NCBI RefSeq assembly: GCF_041906005.1
Contig: NZ_JAYRJY010000001.1
Location: 3,286,001 to 3,350,000, forward strand
Direction of reading: 5' to 3'
Length of the DNA: 64,000 bases
Source of the DNA: Ferrovibrio sp041906005
Lineage (GTDB): Bacteria; Pseudomonadota; Alphaproteobacteria; Ferrovibrionales; Ferrovibrionaceae
Shown: positions 47,614 through 56,687 of the stretch, in pieces
Layout of the letters: each line of letters begins with the position of its first letter
Position numbering within the stretch: the first letter of the stretch is position 1
The notes under the pieces: generated by a model
Database searches by the model: none
What the model was told of the DNA's origin: nothing
Seen by the model: the letters and a program-made list of their open reading frames with translations, nothing else
Program-made: the position numbers and the translations under genes

Positions 47614-48607
47614 CCGCCAGCACGGCGCCACCCAACAGCAGCAGGCAGGCGACGACAAAGAGCCGCAGCGCGCGGCGGATATCGGCCGCCGTGGCATTCT
47701 CGCGGCCATGCCCCATCCAGTGATCCTCGACCCAGCGTTCGCCATAGCGGCGCGGTCCGGCCAGCTTCAGGCCCAGCGCGCCGGCCATGGCCGCTTCGGG
47801 CCAGCCGGCATTGGGCGATTTGTGCTGGCCGGCATCGCGCTCGACGGCGGCGAAGGCATCGCCCGGCGCAGCTTTCGGCGTGAGCAGCGCGGCAAGGATC
47901 AGCAGCAGGGCCGAAAGCCGCGAGGCCGGCAGGTTCAGCAGATCGTCGAACCGTGCCGCCGCCCAGCCAAAGGCACGATACTTGTCGTTCTTGTGGCCGA
48001 TCATGCTGTCGGCGGTGTTGGTGGCCTTGTACAGCACGATGCCAGGCAGGCCGAGCAGGGCGAGCCAGAAGGCTGGCGCCACCACGCCGTCGGAGAAATT
48101 CTCGGCCAGGCTTTCGATGGCGGCGCGGCTCACGCCATGTTCGTCCAGGCTTTCGGGATCGCGGCCGACGATCATCGCCACGGCCTTTCGGCCGCCGGCC
48201 AGGCCATCCTGTTCCAGTCCACGCGCCACGGCGGCGACGTGGTCATACAGGCTGCGCTGGGCAATCAGGCTGGCGGCCAGCAGGCCCTCGATCAGCCAGC
48301 CCCAGGGCAGGGTGCGCAGGAATGCACTGATCGCGATTGCCACGCCGACGCAGGCGATGAGCAGGAGCAGCAGGGCGACGATGCCGGCCATCTGCCGCTG
48401 CCAGATACGCCAGGCCGGACGGTTCAGGCCGCGATCGAGCAGGCCGATCAGCGCACCGATCCACACCACCGGGTGGCGGATGGCGCGGTAGAGCGTATCC
48501 GGCCAGCCGAAAGCGGCATCGAGTCCGAGCGCGATGACGAGGAGCCAGAGGTTGATCGCAGCCGGGTACACCGTAAGATCGCCGCCAATGAAAGACGACA
48601 CCACCAT
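47597..48607 (-). CDS. cobD: Adenosylcobinamide-phosphate synthase CobD/CbiB
   Basis: 336 residues, membrane protein with about five helices. Signatures LDAAFGWPDTLYRAIRHPVVWIG, VGRDPESLDEHGVSRAAIESLAENFSDGVVAP, LYKATNTADSMIGHKND and SPNAGWPEAAMAGALG. It joins aminopropanol phosphate to cobyric acid. The ATG at 48607 sits 40 bases from the likely cobC start; GTG 48571 is an alternative. Divergent from cobC. Confidence 0.95.
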   Translation of the reverse strand: MVVSSFIGGDLTVYPAAINLWLLVIALGLDAAFGWPDTLYRAIRHPVVWIGALIGLLDRGLNRPAWRIWQRQMAGIVALLLLLIACVGVAIAISAFLRTLPWGWLIEGLLAASLIAQRSLYDHVAAVARGLEQDGLAGGRKAVAMIVGRDPESLDEHGVSRAAIESLAENFSDGVVAPAFWLALLGLPGIVLYKATNTADSMIGHKNDKYRAFGWAAARFDDLLNLPASRLSALLLILAALLTPKAAPGDAFAAVERDAGQHKSPNAGWPEAAMAGALGLKLAGPRRYGERWVEDHWMGHGRENATAADIRRALRLFVVACLLLLGGAVLAAIALR

Positions 48608-48647
48608 GGGCGAGGCTTCGCCATCCCGTCAACCGGCCTCCGGGGAT

Positions 48648-49640
48648 ATGCCGCCGGTTCATGGCGGCGATCTCAGTACGCTGAAAACCGCGCCGGGCGC
48701 CTTCGCCGGCGATTGGCTGGACCTCAGCACCGGCATCAATCCGTTTGCCTATCCGTTGCCGCCGCTGTCGCCCGACGATTGGACGCGGCTGCCGGCCGCT
48801 GCCGCGCTGGATGATCTGCTGGCGGCGGCAAGCATAGCCTATGGCTGCCCGGCCGGGGTCGGCATCGTCGCGCTGCCCGGCACACAGGCGGCGATCCAGT
48901 TGCTGCCGCGCCTGTTCGCGCCCGCGCCCGCGCGGGTGACGGTGCTGGGGCCCACCTATGCCGAGCATGCCTATGCCTGGCGGCTGCTGGGCCATCGCGT
49001 GACCGAGCTTGACGGGCTGCCCGGCACGCTGGCCGATACCGATATCCTGGTCGTGGTGAATCCGAACAACCCCGATGGCCGCACGCTGGGGCCCGATCTG
49101 CTGCGGCGCTGGCGGCAGGAACTGGCAGGCAGGGGCGGCTGGCTGGTCGTGGACGAGGCATTCGCGGATGTGGTGCCGGAGGCCAGCCTCTCCGGCAATG
49201 CCGGCGATGCTGGCCTGATCATCCTACGCTCGTTTGGCAAGTTCTTTGGCCTGGCCGGTTTGCGGCTGGGTTTCGTGCTGGGGCAGCCGGCCCTCACCGA
49301 AGCCTTGCGCGCGTCTCTTGGACCATGGGTGGTGAGTGGCCCGGCGCTGACGATTGGCGCCGTGGCGCTGAACGATACGGCATGGCAGGCCGCCATGCGG
49401 GATGAGTTGCGCGCCCGGGCGCAGCGCTTCGATCTCGCCATGCGCGAACGCGGCATCCACGTGCTGGGCGGCACCAGCCTGTATCGTCTGGCCAAGGTGC
49501 CCGAAGCCGCGAAACTGGCGGCGGCGCTGCGGCAGCAGGGCGTGCATGTGCGCATTTTTGAGCGCCAGCCGCACTGGATACGGTTTGGCCTGCCGGCCGG
49601 CGAAACGGAATTCTGGCGCCGCTTCGACGCGGCGCGCTGA
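48648..49640 (+). CDS. cobC: Threonine-phosphate decarboxylase CobC
   Basis: About 330 residues from ATG 48648, which puts HGGDL five residues from the start as in CobC homologues. In-frame ATGs at 48606 and 48588 would overlap cobD. PLP-dependent fold type I: WLDLSTGINPFAYPLP, NPNNPDGRTLGPD, VVDEAFADVVPEAS, and the PLP Lys in LRSFGKFFGLAGLRLGF. Makes aminopropanol phosphate for the CobD step. Convergent with potI. Confidence 0.93.
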   Translation: MPPVHGGDLSTLKTAPGAFAGDWLDLSTGINPFAYPLPPLSPDDWTRLPAAAALDDLLAAASIAYGCPAGVGIVALPGTQAAIQLLPRLFAPAPARVTVLGPTYAEHAYAWRLLGHRVTELDGLPGTLADTDILVVVNPNNPDGRTLGPDLLRRWRQELAGRGGWLVVDEAFADVVPEASLSGNAGDAGLIILRSFGKFFGLAGLRLGFVLGQPALTEALRASLGPWVVSGPALTIGAVALNDTAWQAAMRDELRARAQRFDLAMRERGIHVLGGTSLYRLAKVPEAAKLAAALRQQGVHVRIFERQPHWIRFGLPAGETEFWRRFDAAR

Positions 49641-49653
49641 TCAGCGCCAGGAT

Positions 49654-50439
49654 TCAGTGCCTGGGCAGGTTGCGCTTGTAGAGCAGGCTGGCGGCGATGA
49701 CGCAGAGGCTGACCAGCGCCAGCATGATGGTCGAGATCGCGTTGATCTCGGGCGAGACGCCCAGCCGCACGGCACTATAGACGCGCACCGGCAATGTCGT
49801 GGCGCCGGGGCCGTTGACGAAGGATGCGATCACCACGTCATCCAGCGACAGCGTGAAAGCCAGCAGCCAGCTTGCCACCAGCGCCGGCAGCAGGCTGGGC
49901 ACCGTCACCAGCAGGAAGGCCGAGACCGGCCCGGCACCGAGGTCGCGCGCGGCGGCTTCCAGGTTGGGATCGAGGCTCACCAGCTTCGACTGGATGATCA
50001 CCAGCGCAAAGGCGGTGCCAAAGGTGGCATGGGCCAGCGCCACGGTGAGCAGGCCGCGCTCGAGATCGAGGGCGACGAAGAGCATCAGCGCGGAAACGCC
50101 GAGGATCACCTCGGGCAGCACCATCGGCGCCAGCATCAGGCCGCCGAATACCTGCCGGCCGGGAAAGCGGCCGAGTCGGGTGAGCGCCAGCGCGCCCAGC
50201 GTGCCGAGCAGGGTGGCCAGCGTGGCGGCGGCGACGGCGATCTGCAGGGAATGCAGCGCAGCCTCCAGATAGGCGGGGTTGGAAAACAGCACGCCATACC
50301 AGTGCAGCGAAAAGCCGCCCCAGACCGTGACCAGCTTGGAGGCGTTGAAGGAGAAGATCACCACCAGCAGGATCGGCAGGTAGAGGAAGGCCAGGCCGAA
50401 GGCCAAAGCCGCGAGGTTGATGCCGCTGAAACGCCTCAT
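49654..50439 (-). CDS. potI: Spermidine/putrescine ABC transporter permease PotI
   Basis: 261 residues with six helices. Starts FLYLPILLVVIFSFNASK. The EAA loop DPNLEAAARDLGAGPVSAFLLVTVPSLLPAL contacts the ATPase. Partner permease of PotH. ATG 50439 overlaps the potH stop (ATGA). Last gene of potFGHI. Confidence 0.92.
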   Translation of the reverse strand: MRRFSGINLAALAFGLAFLYLPILLVVIFSFNASKLVTVWGGFSLHWYGVLFSNPAYLEAALHSLQIAVAAATLATLLGTLGALALTRLGRFPGRQVFGGLMLAPMVLPEVILGVSALMLFVALDLERGLLTVALAHATFGTAFALVIIQSKLVSLDPNLEAAARDLGAGPVSAFLLVTVPSLLPALVASWLLAFTLSLDDVVIASFVNGPGATTLPVRVYSAVRLGVSPEINAISTIMLALVSLCVIAASLLYKRNLPRH

Positions 50440-51299
50440 CGTGTGCGGCCCCCCAGTTCCAGCCGCTGCAGCCACAAAGCGGGCCCGAGCAGCAGCAGGG
50501 TAAGCAGCACCGCCAGCGCGCTCGCCATCGTCCAGTCGCGGTTGGAGAAGAATTCGGTCCACAATGTCTGGCCCAGCATGATGGTGGCCGAGCCGCCGAG
50601 CAGGTCAGGGATCACGAATTCGCCGACCATGGGGATGAACACCATCAGTCCGGCCGCGATAAGCCCCGGCCGCGCCAGCGGCAGGGTGACCAGCCAGAAG
50701 GCCTGCAGCGGCGAGGCGCCGAGGTCGACCGCGGCCTCGGTGAGTTTCGGCGACTGGCCGACCAGGCTGGCATAGATCGGCAGGATGGCGAACGGCAGAT
50801 AGGAATAGGTCATGCCCAGGGCCACGCCGAAGCCGGTGTTGATCATCACCAGCGGTTCATCGATCAGGCCGAGCCAGATCAGCGCGGCATTGATCAGGCC
50901 CTCGGGCTTGAGCAGCGCGATCCAGGCATAGACCCGGATCAGGAAGGAGGTCCAGAAGGGCAGGATGATCAGCACCAGCAGGAAAGGCTGCCAGCGCGGC
51001 GCGGCGCGCTCCACCGCACGGGCGATGGCGAGGCCGAGCGTGAGGCAACAGATGGTGCCGATACCGGCATAAAGCAGGCTGTTGCCCAGCGCGCGCAGAT
51101 ACAGCGCATCGGCCATCAGCAGGGTGTAGTTGCCGAAGTGGATTCTCAGCGCGCCATCGGCAAACAGCGGCGTGTAGGGCGGCTGGGCCATCTGCGGTTC
51201 GGCGAAGCTGATCTTCAGCACCATCAGCAGCGGCACGGCGACCAGCAGCGCGGTCCACAGGGCCGGCAGGGCGATCAGGACAAAACCGCGCCGGGTCAT
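50436..51299 (-). CDS. potH: Spermidine/putrescine ABC transporter permease PotH
   Basis: 287 residues, six helices. N-terminus LIALPALWTALLVAVPLLMVLKISF; EAA loop KLTEAAVDLGASPLQAFWLVTLPLARPGL; GEFVIPDLLGG typical of PotH. Starts one base after the potG stop (TGAGATG). Confidence 0.94.
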   Translation of the reverse strand: MTRRGFVLIALPALWTALLVAVPLLMVLKISFAEPQMAQPPYTPLFADGALRIHFGNYTLLMADALYLRALGNSLLYAGIGTICCLTLGLAIARAVERAAPRWQPFLLVLIILPFWTSFLIRVYAWIALLKPEGLINAALIWLGLIDEPLVMINTGFGVALGMTYSYLPFAILPIYASLVGQSPKLTEAAVDLGASPLQAFWLVTLPLARPGLIAAGLMVFIPMVGEFVIPDLLGGSATIMLGQTLWTEFFSNRDWTMASALAVLLTLLLLGPALWLQRLELGGRTR

Positions 51300-51300
51300 C

Positions 51301-52377
51301 TCAGTCGGCCAGCGGGATCACGGCGGCCGCTTCCCATTGCAGCCAGACGGTCTGGTCCAGTTCCAGCAGCGGCTCGTGGATGGCGTTGAGCTGCGAGGCC
51401 TTGAGGATGCGGCCATCGGCCAGCTTGGCCGCAATCGTGGTCATGTCGCCGATATACTCGATATCGGTGATGACGCCCGAGGCGGTGTTGGGCGCGGCGG
51501 GCAGGGGCTCGCGCGAGATCTCGATCTGCTCCAGCCGCAGGCCGAGCAGCTGTCGGCCGCCGGCCGTGCGCGGCGTGGCATCGGCGGGGAACCGCAGGTC
51601 GAGGCTGCCGGCCTTCGCCAGCACAAGGTCGCCGCTTTCCGCCTGCACCTCGGCGTCGAACAGGTTGATGTCGCACATCAGGCTGGCGACGAAGCGATCC
51701 ACCGGCCGGTCGTAGATGCGGCGGGGCGCGTCGATCTGGCGGAAGCGGCCGTGCTGCATCACGGCGATGCGGTCGGCCAGCGCCATGGCCTCGTCATTGT
51801 CGTGGGTGACGAACACGAAGGCGATGCCGGTCTGGCGGTTCAGCCGGCGCAACTCTGCCTGGGTCTGCTGGCGCAGGCGCTTGTCGAGCGCGCCGAGCGG
51901 TTCATCGAGCAGCAGCAGGCGCGGCCGTTTCACCAGCGCACGGGCCAAGGCCACGCGCTGCTGCTGGCCGCCGGACAGCTGGTCGGGCTTGCGGCCGGCG
52001 AAGCCGGCAATCTCCAGCATCGCCATGGCCTCGTCCACGCGCGTCGTGATCTCGGCCGCTGGCAGGGCCTCGCGGCGCAGGCCGAAGGCGATGTTGTCGC
52101 GCACCGAAAGATGCGGAAACAGCGCATAGGACTGGAACATCATGTTCACCGGCCGGCGATGGGCGGGCAGGGCGGTGATGTCCTGCCCGTCCAGCAGAAT
52201 CCGGCCGCCATCGGGCAGTTCCAGGCCGGCGATCATGCGCAGCAGGGTGGACTTGCCGCAGCCCGATGGGCCGAGCAGGACCAGGATTTCCCCGGCCTCG
52301 ACATTCAGGTCGATGGCGTCGACCGCCGTTTCGCCACCATACTGCTTGGTGACGCCGCGCAGCTCCAGCAGCGCCAT
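51301..52377 (-). CDS. potG: Polyamine ABC transporter ATP-binding protein PotG
   Basis: 358 residues. Walker A LGPSGCGKSTLLRMIAGL, Q-loop MMFQSYALFPHLSV, signature LSGGQQQRVALARAL, Walker B LLLLDEPLGALD and H-loop VFVTHDNDEAM. The C-terminal TOBE domain from about 245 is typical of PotA/PotG. Drives import by the PotH/PotI channel. It starts 4 bases after potF. Confidence 0.95.
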   Translation of the reverse strand: MALLELRGVTKQYGGETAVDAIDLNVEAGEILVLLGPSGCGKSTLLRMIAGLELPDGGRILLDGQDITALPAHRRPVNMMFQSYALFPHLSVRDNIAFGLRREALPAAEITTRVDEAMAMLEIAGFAGRKPDQLSGGQQQRVALARALVKRPRLLLLDEPLGALDKRLRQQTQAELRRLNRQTGIAFVFVTHDNDEAMALADRIAVMQHGRFRQIDAPRRIYDRPVDRFVASLMCDINLFDAEVQAESGDLVLAKAGSLDLRFPADATPRTAGGRQLLGLRLEQIEISREPLPAAPNTASGVITDIEYIGDMTTIAAKLADGRILKASQLNAIHEPLLELDQTVWLQWEAAAVIPLAD

Positions 52378-52381
52378 GATC

Positions 52382-53488
52382 TCAGTTGCCGCCCTTCACG
52401 CGGGTCCAGGCGCGGGTCAGCAGACGCTGTTCGCTCTGGTTGAAGGGCTGCACGGTATACAGCGTCTTGATGATCTCGGCGGTGGGGAACACGTCCTTGT
52501 CGGCCATGGCCTCCTTCGAGACCAGCGACAGCGAGGCCGGCACGGCATTGGGGTACTGCACGGCGTTGGTGATTTTCGCGATCACCTTGGGCTGCAGGAT
52601 GTAGTTGATGAAGGCATGGGCGTTGTCGGGGTTCGGCGCATCGGCGGGGATCGCCATCACATCGAACCACTGCTGCGCGCCTTCCTTCGGCAGCAGGTAT
52701 TGCACGCGCACGCCCTTCTTGGCCTCTTCGGCGCGGGTGCGGGCCTGCAGGATGTCGCCCGAGAAGCCATAGGCCAGGCAGGCATCGCCATTGGCCAGGT
52801 CGTTGATGTACTGCGAGGAATGGAACTTGCGGATATAGGGCCGCACCTTCATCAGGGCCGCCTCGGCCTTGGCGATGCTGTCGGCATCCTTGGCATTGGG
52901 ATCGAGGCCGAGATATTTCAGCGCCGCGGTCATCAGCTCGTCGGGCGCGTCCAGCACCACCACACCGCAATCGGCGACCTTCGACACGACAGCGGGATCG
53001 AACAGCATGCGCAGGCTGTTGGCCGGCGGGTTGGGCAGGCGCTGCTTGATCTTGTCGGGGTTCAGGCCGATGCCGCTGGTGCCCCACAGATAGATGGCGG
53101 CATGCTTGTTTTCGGGGTCGAACTTCGCCAGCCGCTGCATCAGCTCGAGGTCGAGGTTCTTCAGGTTGGGGATCTTGGCCTTGTCGAGCGGCTTGAGCAG
53201 TTTGGCCTGCACCTGGCGGGCCATGTAGTATTGCGTCGGCACCACGATGTCGTAGCCGGTCTTGCCGGCCAGCAGCTTGGATTCCAGCGTGTCGTTGGAG
53301 TCGTAGACGTCGTAGCGCACGCGGATGCCGGTCTCGGCCTCGAAATCCTTCAGCACCTGCGGATCGATGTAATCCGACCAGTTGTAGACATTCACCACCT
53401 TGTCCTGGGCCCGGGCAGGCCCGGCGAGGCCGGCCAAAAGGGCAAGAGCGGCGGCGGCAAGGATGGCGAAAGGACGGCTGTGGCGCAT
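52382..53488 (-). CDS. potF: Putrescine/spermidine-binding periplasmic protein PotF
   Basis: 368 residues. The signal peptide FAILAAAALALLAGLAGPARAQ precedes the PotD/PotF-type core VVNVYNWSDYIDPQVLKDFEAETGIRV. SYQ-like FHSSQYINDLANGDACLAYGFSGDI and AHAFINYILQP follow. Delivers polyamine to PotHI. First gene of the minus-strand operon. ATG 53488 follows a purine-rich GGGGAGTCGACC; the frame is open upstream but lacks a signal peptide there. Confidence 0.94.
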   Translation of the reverse strand: MRHSRPFAILAAAALALLAGLAGPARAQDKVVNVYNWSDYIDPQVLKDFEAETGIRVRYDVYDSNDTLESKLLAGKTGYDIVVPTQYYMARQVQAKLLKPLDKAKIPNLKNLDLELMQRLAKFDPENKHAAIYLWGTSGIGLNPDKIKQRLPNPPANSLRMLFDPAVVSKVADCGVVVLDAPDELMTAALKYLGLDPNAKDADSIAKAEAALMKVRPYIRKFHSSQYINDLANGDACLAYGFSGDILQARTRAEEAKKGVRVQYLLPKEGAQQWFDVMAIPADAPNPDNAHAFINYILQPKVIAKITNAVQYPNAVPASLSLVSKEAMADKDVFPTAEIIKTLYTVQPFNQSEQRLLTRAWTRVKGGN

Positions 53489-53733
53489 GGTCGACTCCCC
53501 GTGAATGGCCGAATTATGACAAGAGCCAGGGGCGGCAGCAATGCCGTATGCCGCAATGCAGCAGGGCCCCGGCCTGCCTGTTTCCTGCGGCCCAACCCTG
53601 TGGATTGTCACGGCGCTGTCATGACTGTCTCCGACTTATCCCCAGGCTTTCATCGCCCTGTCATCGAATCGTGATCCTGTTGGGAATCGGTGAATCGCCG
53701 GCAGCCAGGCCGGATGAAAGGCGAGATCAATCC

Positions 53734-54807
53734 ATGCGCATTCTGATCGTTTCCGATGCATGGCACCCGCAGGTGAACGGCGTGGTGCGGACCCTGACCA
53801 AGACCCGCGAGGTGCTGGAGCGCCGCGGCCATGTGGTGGAGGTGATCGGGCCGGAGCAGTTCCGCCGCGTGCCATGCCCCACTTACCCCGAGATCGAGCT
53901 TTCGATCCTGCCCTACCGCCGGCTGGTGAAGCTGATCGAGGCTTTCGCGCCGGATGCGATCCACATCGCCACCGAAGGGCCGCTGGGCATGGCGGCGCGC
54001 AAATACTGCAAGCGCAACGACCTGATCTTCACCACCGCCTATCACACCAAATTCCCCGAATACATCCACGAGCGCACGAAGCTGCCGCTGAAATGGAGCT
54101 ATGCCTTCATGCGCTGGTTCCATGGCGGCTCGGCCGGCGTGATGGTGGCGACCGACAGCCTGGCGAAAAGCCTGTCGGACTGGGGTTTCGAGAACCTGAA
54201 GACCTGGTCGCGCGGCGTGGACATCGAGCGCTTCAAGCCGCGCCCGAAAGACATCCTCGACCTGCCGCGCCCGATTTATCTCTATGCCGGCCGCGTGGTG
54301 GTGGACAAGAACATCGAAGCCTTCCTGCAGCTCAAACTGGACGGCACCAAGCTGGTGGTGGGCATTGGCCCCGACCTGGAAGGCTATCGCGCCAAATACC
54401 CGGAAGCCGTGTTCGCCGGCTATCTGGAGAACGGCCACCTCGCCAGCTATTTCGCCGCCGCCGACGTGTTCGTCTTCCCCAGCCTGACCGACACCTTCGG
54501 CCTGGTGCTGCTCGAGGCTTTGGCCTCGGGCGTGCCGGTGGCGGCCTATCCGGTGACCGGGCCCATCGACATCGTGGGGCCGCATCCGGAGGTGGGCGCC
54601 CTGCACGAGGACCTGGCCGTGGCGATCCGGAACGCCCTGGGCAAATCGCCCGAAGCCTGCCGCGCGCTGGCTTTGCAGTATTCCTGGGATGCCTGCACCG
54701 ACCAGTTCCTCAACAACCTCGTGCCGCTGGCCAAGGCGAAACCCGAACCGGCGACCCGGGCGGACGCTGGCAAGGCGTCTGGCAAGGCATCGGCGGCGGC
54801 GGAATAG
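53734..54807 (+). CDS. GT4 family glycosyltransferase (SqdX/MgtA type)
   Basis: 357 residues. Starts RILIVSDAWHPQVNGVVRTL, the N-terminal Rossmann pattern of sulfoquinovosyl/mannosyl-transferases of the GT4 family. HTKFPEY follows, with C-terminal donor-site VFVFPSLTDTFGLVLLEALASGVPVAAYPVTG (Glu-x7-Glu region). Probable membrane-associated lipid glycosyltransferase; the acceptor (diacylglycerol?) is inferred. Upstream 53489-53733 (245 bases) holds divergent promoters only. The C-terminus ends in an Ala/Lys-rich tail. Confidence 0.85.
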   Translation: MRILIVSDAWHPQVNGVVRTLTKTREVLERRGHVVEVIGPEQFRRVPCPTYPEIELSILPYRRLVKLIEAFAPDAIHIATEGPLGMAARKYCKRNDLIFTTAYHTKFPEYIHERTKLPLKWSYAFMRWFHGGSAGVMVATDSLAKSLSDWGFENLKTWSRGVDIERFKPRPKDILDLPRPIYLYAGRVVVDKNIEAFLQLKLDGTKLVVGIGPDLEGYRAKYPEAVFAGYLENGHLASYFAAADVFVFPSLTDTFGLVLLEALASGVPVAAYPVTGPIDIVGPHPEVGALHEDLAVAIRNALGKSPEACRALALQYSWDACTDQFLNNLVPLAKAKPEPATRADAGKASGKASAAAE

Positions 54808-54917
54808 CCGGCAAAGCACTGATAAGGCTGGGCTGCTGCGGGCGCGTCGACCGGCGCGGCCCAGAGAGAGCGGTGGTGCGTGCCGCCCGGAACGGTATCC
54901 GGGGCCGGCCAAAGCTC

Positions 54918-54977
54918 GCCAATAATCGACAATTATCGCCAATGATTGCCAATCATCGCCAATTCCGGCCAATCCGA
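54918..54977. repeat. Decamer minisatellite, six units
   Basis: Six head-to-tail 10-base units of the type GCCAATNATC (GCCAATAATC, GACAATTATC, GCCAATGATT, GCCAATCATC, GCCAATTCCG, GCCAATCCGA). The middle four are the best conserved. Non-coding, in the 350-base gap after the glycosyltransferase gene. Confidence 0.85.
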
Positions 54978-55014
54978 CGCCGGAAGCGGCAGCCTGTAGT
55001 CGGCCGGTTGGCGA

Positions 55015-55098
55015 CCAGTTCGGGCCAGTTGATGGCCGGTTCGATCCGGTTGGATACCAGTTCGATCCTGTTCAGGGCCAGTTCGATCCCGTTCGCGC
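55015..55098. repeat. 21-bp minisatellite, four units
   Basis: Four 21-base units each beginning CCRGTTCG: 55015, 55036, 55057 and 55078. A more degenerate unit precedes at 54994. Core CCAGTTCGATCC-n-GTT. Being 7 codons long, it makes heptapeptide-repeat reading frames on the minus strand, but no gene start supports these. The rest of the gap (54808-54917, 55099-55157) shows no gene. Confidence 0.8.
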
Positions 55099-55157
55099 CA
55101 AGCCCTGAAAATGCAAAATGCCGGCTGGCGGGCCGGCAATGGACATACTGATTCACG

Positions 55158-56030
55158 ATGGGCAAGAACGATGTACTTCTACATGGTACACTTGCATTGA
55201 TTTTCAAGTATTCGATGAGTTGGAGCGCGAACATCGCTTTCGACATAGGCGATGACGTCGGAGGGGCGCAGATGAATGGAAATTTCATTCCCGATTTGCA
55301 TGAACTGACGGGCGACGTCATTCGAAGCCGGTATCAGTTGTACGCCGATAATTTGCAACGTTGGTTCTCCCATTTAGAGAGCGACGCGCATGCATTGGCA
55401 ATTATTTCTTCGCTTGAGCAGAACGTGGATTTTGCGTCTTGGTACTCAGAATGCACGGCGACGATGCGGGGAATGTTAGGTTCTGGAAAGCTTAAATGGC
55501 CATCTGATCTAAAAAAGCGACTGGGGTTGCATTTGCAGTTATTCCGTCAGTTTGCGAATGAAGTTTTATCGCCAGATGATTTCTGCTCGCATTTTTTGTA
55601 TACCGACAACAATTATTCAGCGATGGTTTCCGAAATAAACAACCAGATATTTGATCCGTTTAGTCGAGATTTAATCAAATACCTTGCTAGATACGAGTCT
55701 GATAACTCCGACAACATACCTGCTTCGGATCGAGTGGTTCCTCTTGATCATAATAGCCGATCATATGTAAAGGTCAGTGAAGCGCTATCAAACGTTGAGA
55801 AGCTGATAAAAGAGTCAAACGAACTCTCAACGGAAGATAAAGACCTGCGTTCAACTGAAATAGCGGCGGGCAAAACGTTGCTAAGCGGTAATGCTGTGCG
55901 CATATCCGCTATCGTTCCCGTTTTGCTCAAAGGTCTTCAATGGCTGGCCAAGGTCTTTGTCGAACAGACAATCGGGGTGGCCGCTACCATTGCTATAACG
56001 GCATTGATTGCCTTGCTTGGATTCACTTGA
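55158..56030 (+). CDS. AT-rich protein of unknown function with C-terminal membrane helix
   Basis: 290 residues, clearly lower GC than both neighbours with AT-ending codons, suggesting transfer. ATG 55158 or ATG 55215 (SWSANIAFDIGDD) could be the start. Residues 40-180 are helical with several Trp/Tyr. A linker holds PASDRVVPLDHNS (188-200). Then come NELSTEDKDLRSTEIAAG (221-238) with a following L-L...VR pattern, and a hydrophobic tail IGVAATIAITALIALLGF (272-289). The linker-helix-hydrophobic end resembles, from memory, the shared C-terminal half of unannotated proteins with variable front halves. No enzyme motif seen. Minisatellites precede it and a dehydratase remnant follows 13 bases after its stop. 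Confidence 0.75.
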   Translation: MGKNDVLLHGTLALIFKYSMSWSANIAFDIGDDVGGAQMNGNFIPDLHELTGDVIRSRYQLYADNLQRWFSHLESDAHALAIISSLEQNVDFASWYSECTATMRGMLGSGKLKWPSDLKKRLGLHLQLFRQFANEVLSPDDFCSHFLYTDNNYSAMVSEINNQIFDPFSRDLIKYLARYESDNSDNIPASDRVVPLDHNSRSYVKVSEALSNVEKLIKESNELSTEDKDLRSTEIAAGKTLLSGNAVRISAIVPVLLKGLQWLAKVFVEQTIGVAATIAITALIALLGFT

Positions 56031-56043
56031 GTGGTGAGAATAT

Positions 56044-56133
56044 TTACGGCACCCGCCTCGTAATCCCCGGCACAGTATAATCGAAATCGCCGCCGCTATT
56101 CGCCTGGGTCACGCTGTCGAAATAGAGTTTTTC
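56044..56133 (-). pseudogene. Remnant of a second IlvD/Edd dehydratase (last 29 codons)
   Basis: Read on the minus strand the stretch gives EKLYFDSVTQANSGGDFDY then TVPGITRRVP and TAA. The intact dehydratase at 57191 ends with EKLYFDSVTQADSGCDFDF then AVPEITQTVP. That is 22 of 29 identical residues, with conservative changes, and 88 bases align with 12 mismatches. Upstream of the Glu the frame hits a stop (56134-56136), so the rest of the gene is gone. The MarR gene next to it reads its last codons out of this remnant in another frame. Confidence 0.85.
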
Positions 56134-56684
56134 TTACCCCCGCCGGCGCGCGCCGGTTCGAGCCGGACAAGTTCCTCCGCCGACAACACCTCCAGCACGG
56201 CCATGAAATCGGCAAAGCGCTTCTCGCCGACCCGCCGTGCCAACTGGGCCTGACTGTCGCGCAATGATGCGAAGATCACCTCGACCACCTGCCAGCCACG
56301 CTTGGTGAGATGGATCAACCGGCGACCACCGGTATCGCCCTTTGCCACCCGGCGCTCCAGATAGCCCAGCACCTCCATCTGCTGGATCAGGTAATTCGTT
56401 GCCTGTCGCGTCATGCCCAGACGTCGCGCCAGATCGGCCGGCCGCATCGCATCGGGCAGCGGATAATGGAAGACCAGGAACATCGGTTCGGTGACATCGG
56501 TGAAGCCGGCGGCGGCGATGTCGTCCTTGATCTTCTGCCGCACGCGCTGCCACGAATAGCGCAGCCGCGCGCCGATGAAGGGTGGCGCGGCCCGATCATT
56601 GTCGTTGCCGGTGGCGCCCCGGGGGGCGGTGCGCGTGTCCCTGTCCGGAATGGGCCGGCCGGAGCGGCGGATCGTCATTGACAT
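56109..56684 (-). CDS. MarR family transcriptional regulator
   Basis: 191 residues. Winged helix: TEPMFLVFHYPLPDAMRPADLARRLGMTRQATNYLIQQMEVLGYLERRVAKGDTGGRRLIHLT, with the recognition helix in TRQATNYLIQQM. The N-terminal 40 residues are basic and disordered. The C-terminal tail (GGGKKNSISTA) is translated from the dehydratase remnant out of frame, so the end of this gene was rebuilt by the rearrangement. Divergent from the cupin gene, with two tandem operators between. Confidence 0.88.
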   Translation of the reverse strand: MSMTIRRSGRPIPDRDTRTAPRGATGNDNDRAAPPFIGARLRYSWQRVRQKIKDDIAAAGFTDVTEPMFLVFHYPLPDAMRPADLARRLGMTRQATNYLIQQMEVLGYLERRVAKGDTGGRRLIHLTKRGWQVVEVIFASLRDSQAQLARRVGEKRFADFMAVLEVLSAEELVRLEPARAGGGKKNSISTA

Positions 56685-56687
56685 GCC

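Noticed and set aside
54918..55098. Possible CRISPR array
   Set aside because: Repeats are head-to-tail with no spacers and only 10 or 21 bases; no cas genes.
54933..55321. Minus-strand frames with heptapeptide repeats
   Set aside because: The pattern is forced by the 21-base minisatellite; there is no start signal or conserved domain.
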